Positions 13,252 to 24,185 are shown, counted from the stretch's first letter. The stretch: DNA of 29,604 nucleotides from Haplosporangium gracile (GCA_015499985.1 JAAAUF010000183.1:1-29604); one strand, 5' to 3'. The notes: generated by a model not told the origin, from the sequence alone. Translations and numbers: made by a program.

Positions 13252-16200
13252 ATGACCACCTCCCACTCCAACAAGTCCACCGACTATTTTGACATGGTGT
13301 CAACCTCGCTCCCCTCCCTCCTCATCTCCCCTTCGCCCTCTCCCACCCCCGGAGCCCTCGACTTCACGGGTCTCCTCCCTCTCAGCGACGAGCAAGTCGA
13401 ACGAGCCAAAGCCCTGCATGGCAAGAATCTGATCGCATTCGGGAACGACCAAGTCTGGTACAAGGTCCTCTTCCACGCCCTTGTCCATCCCTTCAATATC
13501 CTCCTTGCCGTCCTCGGAACTGCTACTTTGCTAACGGGGGATAGCCAAGGCGGAACCATCATGTTTATCATGGTCCTCCTCTCCACCGGTTTGCGATTTT
13601 GGCAAGAGTGGAAATCTGCGGCTGCGGCTCAGTCGCTAAAGTCCATGGTCTCGACGCTGATCACGGTCACTCGGTTGTATTCCTGCCCGGAGCATCGGGA
13701 CCCGACGCCGGAAGATGTGACGAGAATGGTTAATCATGCGACGGTGAGGATGGATATCCTGATCGAGGATGTTGTCCCCGGAGATTGGGTCCAGCTGTCA
13801 GCAGGGGATTTGATACCGGCGGATGTGAGGGTGATTGAGTCCAAGGATTTGTTTGTTTCTCAGGCGGCTTTGACCGGTGAAGCGATGCCGGTTGAGAAGT
13901 TTGGGGCGGCTTCGGAGGCGATGGCTGCTTGGCGGCAAAGAAGTATCTATGAGGAGATGGCCAAGAGTGCGGTTCCTACTGATGCCTCGGCGGTTTCGGT
14001 TCCTCCAGTTGTTGAGATGGTTGATATGGATGCTTCCAGGAACACTTCGCCTGCTCTTGGTTTTGGCCGATCTCCTTCCAAGATGACGAGCTTTAAGAAC
14101 TCTGTCAAGCGATTTGTTTTTGCCTGCTTTGGTATCCATCGTTTCGATCCTGAGGCCACTTCTGCGGGTCACAACAAGAATGAGGTCGATCTCAGTGCTC
14201 CCGATGTCTGCTTCATGGGCACCTCTGTCGTCTCCGGTACTGCCACCGTCCTGGTCGAGAAGATTGGCTCCGAGACCTTTTTCGGATCCATGGCTAAGGA
14301 ACTGTCCAAGCGTCGTCCCGAGAACGCCTTCCAGTTGGGAGTTCGCAACATTTCCTGGGTCTTTTTCGGTCTCATGGCCCTCATGATCCCTCCCGTTCTG
14401 CTCATCAATGGGTTTGTCCACCAGAGCTGGACAGACGCCGCCTTGTTTGCTCTCTCGGTCGCCGTCGGTCTCACGCCCGAGATGCTGCCCATCATTGTCA
14501 ACTCGAACCTGGCTCGCGGGGCGTACCTTATGTCCAAGAAGCGCTGTATTGTCAAGAATCTGGATGCGATCATCAACCTCGGTTCGATGGATGTCCTCTG
14601 CACCGACAAGACCGGAACCCTGACCGAGAACAAGGCCATCCTAGTCCGCCATCTCGATTACCATGGTAAAGCTTCGATGCAGTCATTGCAGCTGGCATTT
14701 CTGAACTCTCGTTTCCAGACCGGGCTCAAGAACTTGTTGGATGTCGCTGTGGTCGAGTACTTTGAGAAGACCGCCTCCGAGCTACCCACTTATAACGAGA
14801 ATAGTCCTACTGTTGCCAACGGCAAGGAGGTTGGATCGGGTCTGACCGCAGCTGCTGTCACGTTTGCGGCCCGGTACCAAAAGTTGGACGAGATCCCGTT
14901 TGATTTTGTCCGTCGTCGCATGTCTGTAGTCCTGAAGGACGTCTCGGATGACAATAATCAGGCCATGCTTGTCTCCAAGGGTGCCGTCGAGGAGATGCTC
15001 AACATCTGCACCAAAATTGTTATCCCCAGCCAGCAGAACCCGGACGCAGTCGATATCCAGATGGCGATCGAGGGCCAATCTATTCCGGCTCTTGACACTC
15101 TTGTCCGTACCAACCATAACGAGATCCAGGCGCTGACCCCTGAGAAGATTGCCTACCTGGTCGAGATGAACAAGCATCTGAATGTCGACGGTCTTAGAGT
15201 CGTCGCTGTTGCCTATCGCGACTTGGAAAAGGTCAAGTCCGATTATGGGATCTCGGACGAATGCGATATGGTCTTTGCCGGTCTGATTGGATTCTTGGAT
15301 CCACCCAAGGAGTCAACAGGCCCCGCCATCAAGGAGCTCCTCTCTCTCGGCGTTGAGGTCAAGGTCCTGACCGGTGACTCTGCTGCGGTCTGCCGTAAGG
15401 TCTGTCAAGAAATCGACCTCCCTGTCAAGTCGATCGTCACCACCGACGACCTTGTCGGCCTCGACGACGAACAAGTCGCCCTCATCGCGCGCGAGGCCAC
15501 CATCTTTGCAAAACTGACTCCCCTCCAAAAGTCTCTCGTCATTCGAGCCCTCAAAGGATCCGACCGCGTGGTCGGCTTCCTGGGCGATGGCATCAACGAT
15601 GCCCCGGCTCTTGCCGAAGCTGACGTCGGGATCTCAGTCGACACCGCAACAGATATCGCCAAAGAATCCGCAGACGTCATCCTCCTCGAGAAGTCCCTCA
15701 TGGTCATCGCCGACTCTGTCCTGATGGGCCGCATGACTTTTGGGAACACAATGAAGTACATCGTCATGGCTATCTCGTCCAACTTCGGAAACGTTTTCTC
15801 CATACTCGTCGCCTCTTCCTGGCTCCCCTTCCTCCCCATGCAACCCATCCACATTCTCACCCAAAACCTCCTCTACGATATCTCCCAGACAACTATCCCC
15901 TGGGACAAGATGGACAATGAATTCCTAATGGTTCCACACCGTTGGAACATTCGCTCCATCCTCCGGTTCATGGTCTTCATGGGCCCTTGGTCTTCCATCT
16001 TTGACATCACGACCTACCTCTTCATGTGGTTCTACTTTGGCGTCCAATCCGCTGATAACACTGCGGGCGTCACACTTTTCCAAACCGCCTGGTTCACCGA
16101 GGGAGCACTCACGCAACTCCTTGTCATCCATATCATCCGTTCGCCTAAGATCCCCTTCTTGCAGACCATTGCAGCGAAACCGGTGATTGCCAGCTCGTTG

Positions 16201-16377
16201 ATTATCTCGGCGATTGTGTTAGTGTTGCCGTATATTGGGGTGTTTAGAGAGTTGTTGACGATAGTCGAGTTACCAGGAGTGTTTTATGGGTACCTTGTGG
16301 GGGCGTTGTGCTGTTACTTCTTGGTGACTCAGGCCGCCAAGATGATGTACCTCCGCGTCTTCAACACCTGGTTCTAG
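13252..16377 (+). CDS. mgtA: MgtA-type Mg2+-transporting P-type ATPase (P3B)
   Basis: Intronless CDS, 1041 aa; an in-frame TAA 15 nt upstream fixes the start. Known: bacterial MgtA/MgtB pump Mg2+ into the cytosol using ATP. Seen, in order: TM1-2 (about 75-125); actuator loop with TGEAMPVEK (208-216); TM3-4 with SVAVGLTPEMLP; phosphorylation motif DKTGTLTENK with Asp452 as the phospho-acceptor; LNSRFQTGLKNLLD; KGAVEEML for nucleotide binding; LTGDSAAVCRK; hinge GDGINDAPAL (778-787); then TM5-10 with LTQNLLYDISQ, where Asn872 and Asp876 are likely cation ligands. The IPWDKMD and SSIFDITTYLFMW segments are specific to MgtA. It is longer than bacterial MgtA (~900 aa): there is an N-terminal extension and a Ser-rich insertion at about 220-315, between the actuator loop and CFMGTSVVSG. 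Membrane location in the fungus (plasma membrane or organelle) cannot be read from sequence. Confidence 0.97.
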   Translation: MTTSHSNKSTDYFDMVSTSLPSLLISPSPSPTPGALDFTGLLPLSDEQVERAKALHGKNLIAFGNDQVWYKVLFHALVHPFNILLAVLGTATLLTGDSQGGTIMFIMVLLSTGLRFWQEWKSAAAAQSLKSMVSTLITVTRLYSCPEHRDPTPEDVTRMVNHATVRMDILIEDVVPGDWVQLSAGDLIPADVRVIESKDLFVSQAALTGEAMPVEKFGAASEAMAAWRQRSIYEEMAKSAVPTDASAVSVPPVVEMVDMDASRNTSPALGFGRSPSKMTSFKNSVKRFVFACFGIHRFDPEATSAGHNKNEVDLSAPDVCFMGTSVVSGTATVLVEKIGSETFFGSMAKELSKRRPENAFQLGVRNISWVFFGLMALMIPPVLLINGFVHQSWTDAALFALSVAVGLTPEMLPIIVNSNLARGAYLMSKKRCIVKNLDAIINLGSMDVLCTDKTGTLTENKAILVRHLDYHGKASMQSLQLAFLNSRFQTGLKNLLDVAVVEYFEKTASELPTYNENSPTVANGKEVGSGLTAAAVTFAARYQKLDEIPFDFVRRRMSVVLKDVSDDNNQAMLVSKGAVEEMLNICTKIVIPSQQNPDAVDIQMAIEGQSIPALDTLVRTNHNEIQALTPEKIAYLVEMNKHLNVDGLRVVAVAYRDLEKVKSDYGISDECDMVFAGLIGFLDPPKESTGPAIKELLSLGVEVKVLTGDSAAVCRKVCQEIDLPVKSIVTTDDLVGLDDEQVALIAREATIFAKLTPLQKSLVIRALKGSDRVVGFLGDGINDAPALAEADVGISVDTATDIAKESADVILLEKSLMVIADSVLMGRMTFGNTMKYIVMAISSNFGNVFSILVASSWLPFLPMQPIHILTQNLLYDISQTTIPWDKMDNEFLMVPHRWNIRSILRFMVFMGPWSSIFDITTYLFMWFYFGVQSADNTAGVTLFQTAWFTEGALTQLLVIHIIRSPKIPFLQTIAAKPVIASSLIISAIVLVLPYIGVFRELLTIVELPGVFYGYLVGALCCYFLVTQAAKMMYLRVFNTWF

Positions 16378-16425
16378 ACTCCCTTTCCTCCCATTTTCTT
16401 TTTTTGTTCGCTTTTTTTTTTGGAT

Positions 16426-16431
16426 AATAAA
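16426..16431 (+). terminator. polyadenylation signal of the Mg2+-ATPase gene
   Basis: AATAAA lies 48 nt after the TAG stop, behind a T-rich stretch. Confidence 0.6.
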
Positions 16432-16714
16432 AACGGCTACCAAGTTATTTCAACAGTTGTGTTCAGATGAAGTGCTGCAGATAGGAATGGATTGACAAAA
16501 GGTTTACTGTGCAGAGGCAAAGATGGTCTAGAATTCGATGCGTTGGGTGTATGGTTGCTGGTCGGTTAATAAGAGGATGCCAGTTTTTGCGAGACAAAAC
16601 AATGCATCAAGAACAAAATGGGGTCGAACTCATACAACGGCGCAACTGACTTCCACTTTTAATTTTCTGTGCTCGGCCGAATTAGCAAGCAAGCAATTTA
16701 AAACCCCCCCCCCC

Positions 16715-16724
16715 NNNNNNNNNN
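16715..16724. other. assembly gap (10 N) after a poly-C run
   Basis: Ten Ns follow 11 consecutive C residues (16704-16714). The gap length is probably nominal, so unseen sequence may be missing here. Confidence 0.97.
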
Positions 16725-18502
16725 AAAAATAATTTCTTTGTTCGCTTTGCTTTCCCAAAAAGGGATTGCACTCCAGCGTTTTGTCCCGTAAGCTGAAAAA
16801 AGGAGTTGTGGAGAATGGAAATAGGAACGAGCCCTCTGTCAGTTGGAGTCATTCGGAGTTTTTTCTGGTCCAACCCAGCCCATGACATCGTTTTGTTTGT
16901 TTTGTTTTGACACCCCTTTTCGTCGAATTGACATTTGTGTCCATCCGCGTTTTCCTTCTCTTTCCCCAGTTGCTTCTAAGGATAGAAAAACAATGTGGAC
17001 AAGCACTATCGATCCATGACATACATATAGACACACGAATCTAACTCCATTTCTCCACTCTGCAACTTCTCGGTGTTCCTTTTTGTCACAATCCGAAATT
17101 AAAAAAAACAACAACAACAATAATAATAACAATGACAGGTTGGTAGCGCACCCAATGCGAGGTGGTGATATTTTTCCACGAGGAACAAGGAATAATTGCT
17201 GAGCTGGGATTTTGGAACGGATGAAGTGAGAAAAGTATGTGCATATGATTCTTAGTACCTTTCGGCCCTCTAGCATACCAGTAATGACAGAGAGTCGTGG
17301 CGTTGAAATTGGACGTGAGGGTGGTCCCTGGATATTTTTATGATTCCTTCAATTTTCTTTGTTACAAACTCAATTAGGACTGGAGGAAAGAAAAAACAGA
17401 GAATGAAATGAGTACCGTTGCGGAGATGTTGCAGGTCGCATGCATATAGGCTTCTTCATCTTTAGCCTCTACTTCTCTTCTGTGAATTCTTCAATATTCT
17501 TCCGCGCCGTATGCTTCCTTTGCATCGGGTTATTTCCTTCTTTTGGTGATGAAGGATATGACTCATAACGTGAGGATTGCCTCCTTTTCCTGGAGTTGGC
17601 GGCGATGAGCCTTTGAACCCGAGTGTCGTGGCCCTCTCTTGTTTCTCAAGAGGCGATAAGGGAGATAGGTAAGCGGGTGCTGACTGGGTGTCAGTGTAGT
17701 TTCTAGATGGATGACAGAACAAAGGACGGTTGAAGCGGCACCAAGGTGTGGGAGGAAAAAAAAAAGAGAGACATGAATCGTTTCGTTTGGGCGTCGAAGC
17801 AAAAAGGAAAATTTTCTGTGTCCGTCGGACCTTTTCCCTTCGACTTTGGTACTCAGGAACATTCAGAGGCGCCTTTTTTGAGGTCATGTGTTTGTGTATG
17901 AAAGGAAGAGCGGCATAGGGAAAAGGAGGGACAAGAGGGAGGAGAGTTGTTGGGAAAAAGAGAGCGTCCCGAGTGGTACAACTTTGAGAAAAGGGTTAAG
18001 CCATGACATACATGTGCATGCCGGCGCGGATAAATACCTTCATTGACATGGGTCAAAAGGATGATGAGATTAGGCGCAGGTAGAGTCGTGTACCTCGATC
18101 ATGTCGATACTCGCACACATACATGAATGACTGAAGATGGATGATGAGTGAGAGTGCAATTGAGAGATACCATTGGGTATTTATCGCAACTGAAGCAGGG
18201 AAGAAAAACAACTCACACTCTAAACAACTCTAAGGCGAACAACAGAAGGACGATTTGATGCGGGAATTGAATTTGAAGAAAGCTAATAAATACTGAAGGG
18301 TGAGTGGCCTGGATTCCATTTTTCTTTTTTTCTTTGCTTTTTTTTTCTTTGTCCATCAACATACCCCATTCATTCATTCATACAACAACTCTCTTCTTTC
18401 CTCACTCCACATTCATCCACCACTAAATACCCCTCGGCATCATCCTACTCCCATACTCAGCCCCTGATCTGACCACTCCTCCCTTTCATAACATAGTATA
18501 CT

Positions 18503-20652
18503 ATGGCTGCTGAACAAACCCCTCGGCAGCGGAGAGCCTCTGTCGACCTCTTGAACGACAATAATACCAACAACAACAACTCGAGCATCGTCAACCACGA
18601 CTCTACCGCTCCTACCGCCAACATCAATACACGCCGTAACTCAATGGCAATCATGGCCATCATCACCAACGAATCCGACAAAAAGATACCCTTCCCTTCA
18701 ACACCAACAACAGACTCAACAAAGTTCAAAGAGGACTCCTACGAAAAAGAACAACAAGCAGACACCTTCCTGGCAAGACACCCATGGCTGATGGGCTGGA
18801 ACAGCGAAGACTGGTGGCCCTGCTGGATCGGACTCTTCCTCTTCGCCATGGTCGCCATTGCCGTCCGCTACGACATCCCTGATGCCCATTTCCAGATCTG
18901 GTCCTCCAACCCCTTCGACTCTCTCCACGACACCGGCAACTTTGATCTCCTTGTCCTTTTCCCCCTCCAAGGTCTCTTGGTCTGGTTAGCGCTTTGGGCA
19001 ATCGGCGCCAAGGCCTGGAAACAGTTTCCCCAGGGTTACCTTGTAGTCTACGTGCTGAGCTTTTTGAGCAAGTGGTTGGCGGCTCAGAAGAGTATCAAGA
19101 GCGCTAGTTTGGGAGACTCGATCTGGGCGATTTTGTTTGGAACTATGTTGAGGAATGCGATGGGTGGGAAGGCCTTGCCCGATGGGCGGTCGAAGCCTTT
19201 GGCTCCTTGGTTGAAGGTCGCGCAGCAGACTGAACTGTATATTGCCATCTCCTTGGTTCTCCTCTGGTGAGTCTCTTGTTACTATTTAGACACAACATGC
19301 TTTTTTTTCGTGAAAGGGGAGTAAGAAGGGGTGTTGGACTGGGGGAGGGGGAGATCATATGTTTTTCTTGTTCTCTCCTCACTATTTAATTCAAGAGGAG
19401 GAGGAGGAGGTCCCTGGTTGGATTGAAGAAGAGTTTACGGAATAGTTTTTTTTTTCTCACCCTACTTTCTCTCCTTTCCTTCCCCCTACATTTTGCTCTC
19501 ACACGCACTTACACACATCCAACAAAATCCAACGTCCGAAAAGAGGAAGAAAGAAAGTGTACCCCGCCCACCAGCCGACAGCGAGTGGTATCATCTGGCG
19601 TCATCAGTCTCCCCTTCCTAATCAGGCCTCAAAATGATTTTTTTTTCCTTCTCCCCCTCTTCGTCACTTTTACTCCGCTCACTTGTGTACTTCCCTCCCT
19701 TTACGCCTACCCACACCTTATTTGTTGGTTTGTTTACTCAAAACTCAAACCGTCCCCTTCGTACTCGTTATTACTCATAATGTAACATAGCATTGACTTT
19801 ACGGCACTCAAACCATTGGCCCCTCGTGCCCTGTTCGTCTCGTGGATCGACACCCCAACCCTCTTCGTCGTCGTCGCCATCCTCGGCGTCTCCTGGCTCA
19901 AGATCGACCTCCAAACAGCCATGATCATGTCCGGCGCAACCTTCATCTGCGGTTCCTCCGCCGCTATCGCCCTCTCCGCCTCCCTCGGAGCAGGCAGCAA
20001 AGCCGACCTGCCCATCGCCATCATCTCTGTCTTCACCATCCCCTCCATTATCGCCCTCCCTTACATTGCAAAGGCTATCGGTATCAGCGCCAAGGTCGCC
20101 GGTGCCTGGTTTGGAGGATGTGTCGACTCGACCGGAGCCGTCATCGCTGCCGCCACCATCTTTGGTGACTCGGGGAATGTTGCCGTCGAAACCTCGGCCG
20201 TGGTCAAGATGGTCCAGAATGTTCTGATTGGTCCCATCTCTGTCGGCGTGGCAATCGTATGGACCAAGCGCGAGGAGCGTCGCACACGCGCTCTCCACAG
20301 TTCCCTCGAGGACGAGACCCTCCGTTCAAAGACCGATTTTAAGCCTATCCCTTACGGAACCATGCTCTGGGCTCGGTTCCCCAAGTTTGTTCTTGGTTTT
20401 ATACTGACAGCCATCCTTTTCAACACCGTAGTCCCCTCGGAAGACCGTGCGACGGTCAGCACGTTCTCGTTCATGGTCGGCGAATGGTTCTCGACTATGA
20501 GTTTTGTTAGCATTGGATTGGGCCTGCAGTTCCATGAGCTTCGTCGGGATGCAAGATTATTGCTCAAGCTGATGGCCTTGTATGCCATTGCTCAGTTGGT
20601 CGATATCTTGTCAACCCTCGGTCTTGCCTATGTTGCCTTTGAGCTCTTCTAA
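18503..20652 (+). CDS. YeiH/PF03601-family putative sulfate exporter
   Basis: Spliced model: 18503-19266 and 19791-20652, giving 541 aa. Known: PF03601 (YeiH, 'putative sulfate exporter') proteins are polytopic membrane proteins, mostly bacterial; transport of sulfate or sulfonate is only proposed for the family. Seen: a hydrophilic Asn/Ser-rich N-terminus of about 100 residues (with RRNS and RRAS, possible phosphosites), then about 11 hydrophobic segments. Family-like motifs are AILFGTMLRNAMG, SGATFICGSSAAIALSAS, AGAWFGGCVDSTGAVIAAAT, VVKMVQNVLIG and SIGLGLQFHEL. The intron (524 nt) is in phase 2 after Leu254, with donor GTGAGT and acceptor CATAG. The gene follows the Mg2+-ATPase on the same strand, about 2.1 kb away. 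The usual IHD-type motif of bacterial YeiH appears here as CVDSTG, so substrate may differ. Confidence 0.88.
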
Positions 20653-21472
20653 ACGGAGGAGTTCTGTGGTCTTTTCTTCCTTTTCCCGCCTCTTTTGCAC
20701 TATCCACCTTTATTATTTGCATACTATTCTGTATCATACCATCCCTTCCTCTTAATACCTATTCTACTCATAGAATAAACAATTGACGTATCAAACAACA
20801 ACAAATCACAATTGTTTTTTGCGCGTTCTGTCCTGAGCAGGAACCCTCTTATGACCACACGGACATGGCACTTGCCCCATATCATACACCGTTATCGATG
20901 TCCATGAACCATGCACACAAAAGATAATATTTTTATTTTTTTCTTTTGTTAAAAATCCCTTGCAACACAACAAAGAGAAGAACTATCTTGTGTCCACACT
21001 ATCCAGTTCCGCCCCCCGCCCCCCTTTTTTTCAACCCCTAGGTTTTTGTGAGAGCCTTGTTGAGCAGAACCATATAGAAATGACAAACGCTCTTTGTTGT
21101 TATATACGTACCCATGAGGGGTCTGCTCGAGGCACAGCCTTTTTTTTTCGTTATTCTATTTTTCGTTCTCTTTGCTTCTTCTTCGTGCTTCTGTTCCTGA
21201 CTCTTATTGTTTTTGTTCTCTTTGTCGTCTGTTTTTTCATCCTTATCCTTCATACTTTCCTATACTTTTGCCATTTTCTTCATTCACGCACCAACACTTC
21301 CTCCGTCCCTCTCTCACCCATCAATCCTCCCACCTAACAATTGCCTCTCACTAACATACGCCTACCGACGACATCTTTACTTCACGACACCTGCCACACA
21401 CACACTTCCACCTCTTCAAATAACGGCAACAACGACAACAACAACAACAACAACAACAACAACAGCAAGCAA
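20653..21472. other. intergenic region and leader of the Ser/Thr-rich membrane protein gene
   Basis: It contains the YeiH-like 3' UTR, then T-rich DNA. From about 21280 a CA-rich leader ends in an AAC trinucleotide run (about 21430-21466) immediately before the next start codon. No other gene is seen. Confidence 0.55.
20774..20779 (+). terminator. polyadenylation signal of the YeiH-like gene
   Basis: AATAAA lies about 120 nt after the TAA stop at 20650-20652. Confidence 0.6.
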
Positions 21473-24185
21473 ATGAAGAGCACGACACTTCCTCAACCAC
21501 CAGACAATCCCTTCCTCACCGTCAGCTGGGACAACCGCGAATCCTTCACTTCCTACAACACATTCGCCTTTACCTGGAAAAACAACTCTACCGCCCACAA
21601 CTGGGATAGCTTTACTCCAATCCTGTTATCTGACGATGCTTCAAAAAAGAGCATCAAAATCCTGGAGTGGCCTAATGTCGCGGTGACTGAGAAAGAGCGT
21701 GTCCTTACCTTGCCGCAGATCACTGATCAGGAACAGCGCGTAAGTTGTTTTTCATTATTGATCTGATCTGTAGACTATGCATCGTCTGTGCGTATTCCCC
21801 TCACCTCTCTCTTCAATTCTCCCAAAACTGACAAATGAACAACGATTTTTTTTTAACATCCCTTCTTTTTCCTTCGTTTCCTTATTATTTCACCCTGTGG
21901 TATAAAAGGTGCATGTGGAGCTGTGGTGTTTAAGGAAAGATAATCCCAAGAAAACAACAAGAGTTCTTTGTGGCAAGTCTCCACAATTCACCCTCACCTT
22001 GCCCCTCAACCATTCCGCCTCCACCAATGTCCCAATCACCAGCGTCTCCACCGACACTCACGAAGCCACAGCTACATATACTGTTTCGACTGCCGACGTC
22101 CCCACTGATACTCATCAAATTACAACATCTTTCAATGTTCAGACTACCGACGTCTTTGACCCCTACATAACGATTCCTCTCTCTAGTAATGTAACCAAGA
22201 GAATGCCTGCGAGTTCCTCACAGTCGATATCATCACCAACAACAACAGCAATAGTAAAACAAAATGCTACTAGTCCTAAAGGTCAGGGAATTACAATGAC
22301 TAGCGCCAAAATAACACAGACGACGCAGACGAAAGCTCCTGTTCCTCCAAAGACGACAGCGACATCGCTGACGATAAAATGCTTGGAGAATATCCCAGAC
22401 CCGTCCTGTCTACCCGTTCTCCCATCCATTATCGCACCCGACCTGTCACATAACAGCCCTTCTTCCTCGCCCTCCTCTTCCTTATCTACGACCACAACCA
22501 CGGCCACAGCTAACACCACATTCAATAACAGCGAATCGTATCCGACGGGTTCTGCTGCGATGGATGGTGGAGCGATTGCTGTGATTGTGATCATCTGTGC
22601 CGTCGTGTTGGCGCTGGGATTGTATCTGTTGCATGTCTGGCGGCAGCGAAATCAAGGGGATTATAATGATAGGGAACGTCTACGAGGAGGAGGAGGACAT
22701 AATGACCCGGAGACGGAGTCGAGGAGGTCGTCGATGTCGTCGTTGACGACGTATGGTCGTATGCGATCGAATAGGATCACCCCACCCTGGAGTCTGACCT
22801 TTGGCGGCAACAAAGAAGATGAACAATCTGATGGTCGCACATACCCACAGGTGCCTCCTGTCCATATCTCGCATCCGGTCTTGGTCGATGATCCTGTGCT
22901 CCGTCAGAATCAGCGGCATCGACACCAGCAGCACCAACAGCAACGTGCAGGGGCTCTTAATACGGCTACCCCATCTACGTCTACAAGGTACCCTGCCACA
23001 GCCCCCGGGGGAGGTGTTGCGATCACCGCCTTAGCAGCACACGCGTCGCAACAGCGCACACTACCTCCAGCATTATCCGAACCCTCGTCACCCGCGTCGA
23101 ACAAATCCGAGACTCCTCCAATCCACACTTGGAGCCTCTTCCCCGGTCGAACATCTTCTTTCCATCGAAAGCTCACCACCACATCGCCTCGTTCTTCATC
23201 CTCCCGATCGTCGTCCATATTCTCAGAACTGTCAACTCTGTCTTCAGTATCCTCCTTGCCCATCAACAAAGAGGAAGATCGTCGTCTTCGCCAGGGCTTC
23301 AAAACCCGCCTTGTTGAGCTCCCGAAACCAGCTGCCCTGAGGCAGACACATATCAATGCTCCGATCCGGTCGATCATGTCCATCTCATCTGAAGAAGGCC
23401 ACGTCTTGGCGCGAAAAGATGTCCTCATCCGAATGGAGGATAATGATGATTATGAGAGCGACAGTGATGGTAATTGTCACGAGCAGCAGCAGCAGCAGCA
23501 GCAGCAGCCTTGGTATCAATTCAAGAAGACAGCGAACCGGCACTCAAATCAGAGCCGCACTGGCGATTCAGAAGATACCTACCACAGTCGCCACAGCAAC
23601 CACAATCATAGCCACCACCTCCCGAACCAGTTGAATTCGTCAACATCGTCATTGTCACGTCAAGGTCATCATCACCAGCAGCACCAGCATCCGCGGTACA
23701 ATCTTCGCCGAAGTAGTTTGGCTCGAACAAGTTACTGCTCCTCCATCGTCCCACCCACACCCAAGATCCCGGAGCAGTACATATCCTCCACAGACTGCTC
23801 GCTCTCCCGAGGATCATCGGCAACCACGTCGTCGTCGAAACCGATTGGATATGATCCCACGTGGCTAGACACCGCAGAGGAAGATGATAACGGTAGTGAT
23901 TATGGCCGGGAGGATGAGTGGCGAACGATAAGCCATAGGAGGGGGAAGGAAAGTATGGGCGGAGGGAGGAAGGGGAGCGAGATGTCGAGACCGATTTCGA
24001 GGTTGGTGATGAAGGCTATTCGGCATGATTACCACTGGTCTAGAGTCTCGCCGGCGCTTCCGAAGATGCAAGCGTTTGAGTGGGACCGGGCACGGGAGAG
24101 GGAGAAGGCGACAAGTAAGGGTGGTGCTGTGGGGGGAGGATATGAAGGGCAACAGCAACAACATTTAGGCATTGAGTATTTTTGA
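21473..24185 (+). CDS. Ser/Thr-rich single-pass membrane protein of unknown function
   Basis: Spliced model: 21473-21739 and 21909-24185 (phase 0; donor GTAAGT, acceptor AAAAG), giving 847 aa. No family recognised. Seen: residues 1-125 have a beta-rich, Trp-containing composition (NPFLTVSWDNRESF, FTWKNNSTAHNWDSF, VHVELWCLRKD) that could be a small globular domain. Residues about 126-305 are Ser/Thr/Pro-rich and probably O-glycosylated. One membrane span follows at about 311-334 (IAVIVIICAVVLALGLYLL), bounded by HVWRQRN. The remaining ~510 residues are Arg/Ser/His-rich and disordered, with an 8-Gln run (CAG repeat, 23483-23509) and many SRRSS-type sites. The order resembles fungal wall-stress sensors (Mid2/Wsc-like), but there is no N-terminal signal peptide, so the span would act as a reverse anchor. 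Upstream of the ATG the frame closes at a stop near 21335 without another ATG. Confidence 0.8.

Larger units (their letters stand above)
16378..18502. other. intergenic region between the Mg2+-ATPase and YeiH-like genes
   Basis: It holds the ATPase 3' end, an assembly gap and the promoter/leader of the YeiH-like gene (from about 18350, pyrimidine- and CA-rich). Minus-strand open frames at 16839-17276 and 17462-17887 are low in recognisable content. Several minus-strand donor-like GTAT/GTAC sites occur between 17250 and 18180, but no consistent exon chain was found. A trinucleotide CAA/TAA run lies at about 17107-17132. Confidence 0.5.

Noticed and set aside
13798..14421. 207-codon open frame on the minus strand inside the Mg2+-ATPase gene
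   Set aside because: It is antisense to strongly conserved MgtA coding sequence, has no recognisable domain and reflects codon bias of the real gene.
16600..16660. tRNA-like B box (GAGTTCGACCC on the minus strand)
   Set aside because: The flanking bases do not form a T stem, and no A box, anticodon arm or acceptor stem is present.
18060..18135. Possible C/D snoRNA (ATGATGA then CTGA about 70 nt later)
   Set aside because: There is no pairing of the sequences outside the boxes and no C'/D' pair, and such short motifs occur often by chance.
19771..20298. Asp/Gly-rich minus-strand open frame opposite the YeiH-like gene
   Set aside because: It is antisense to conserved transmembrane coding sequence and has a composition typical of a shadow frame.
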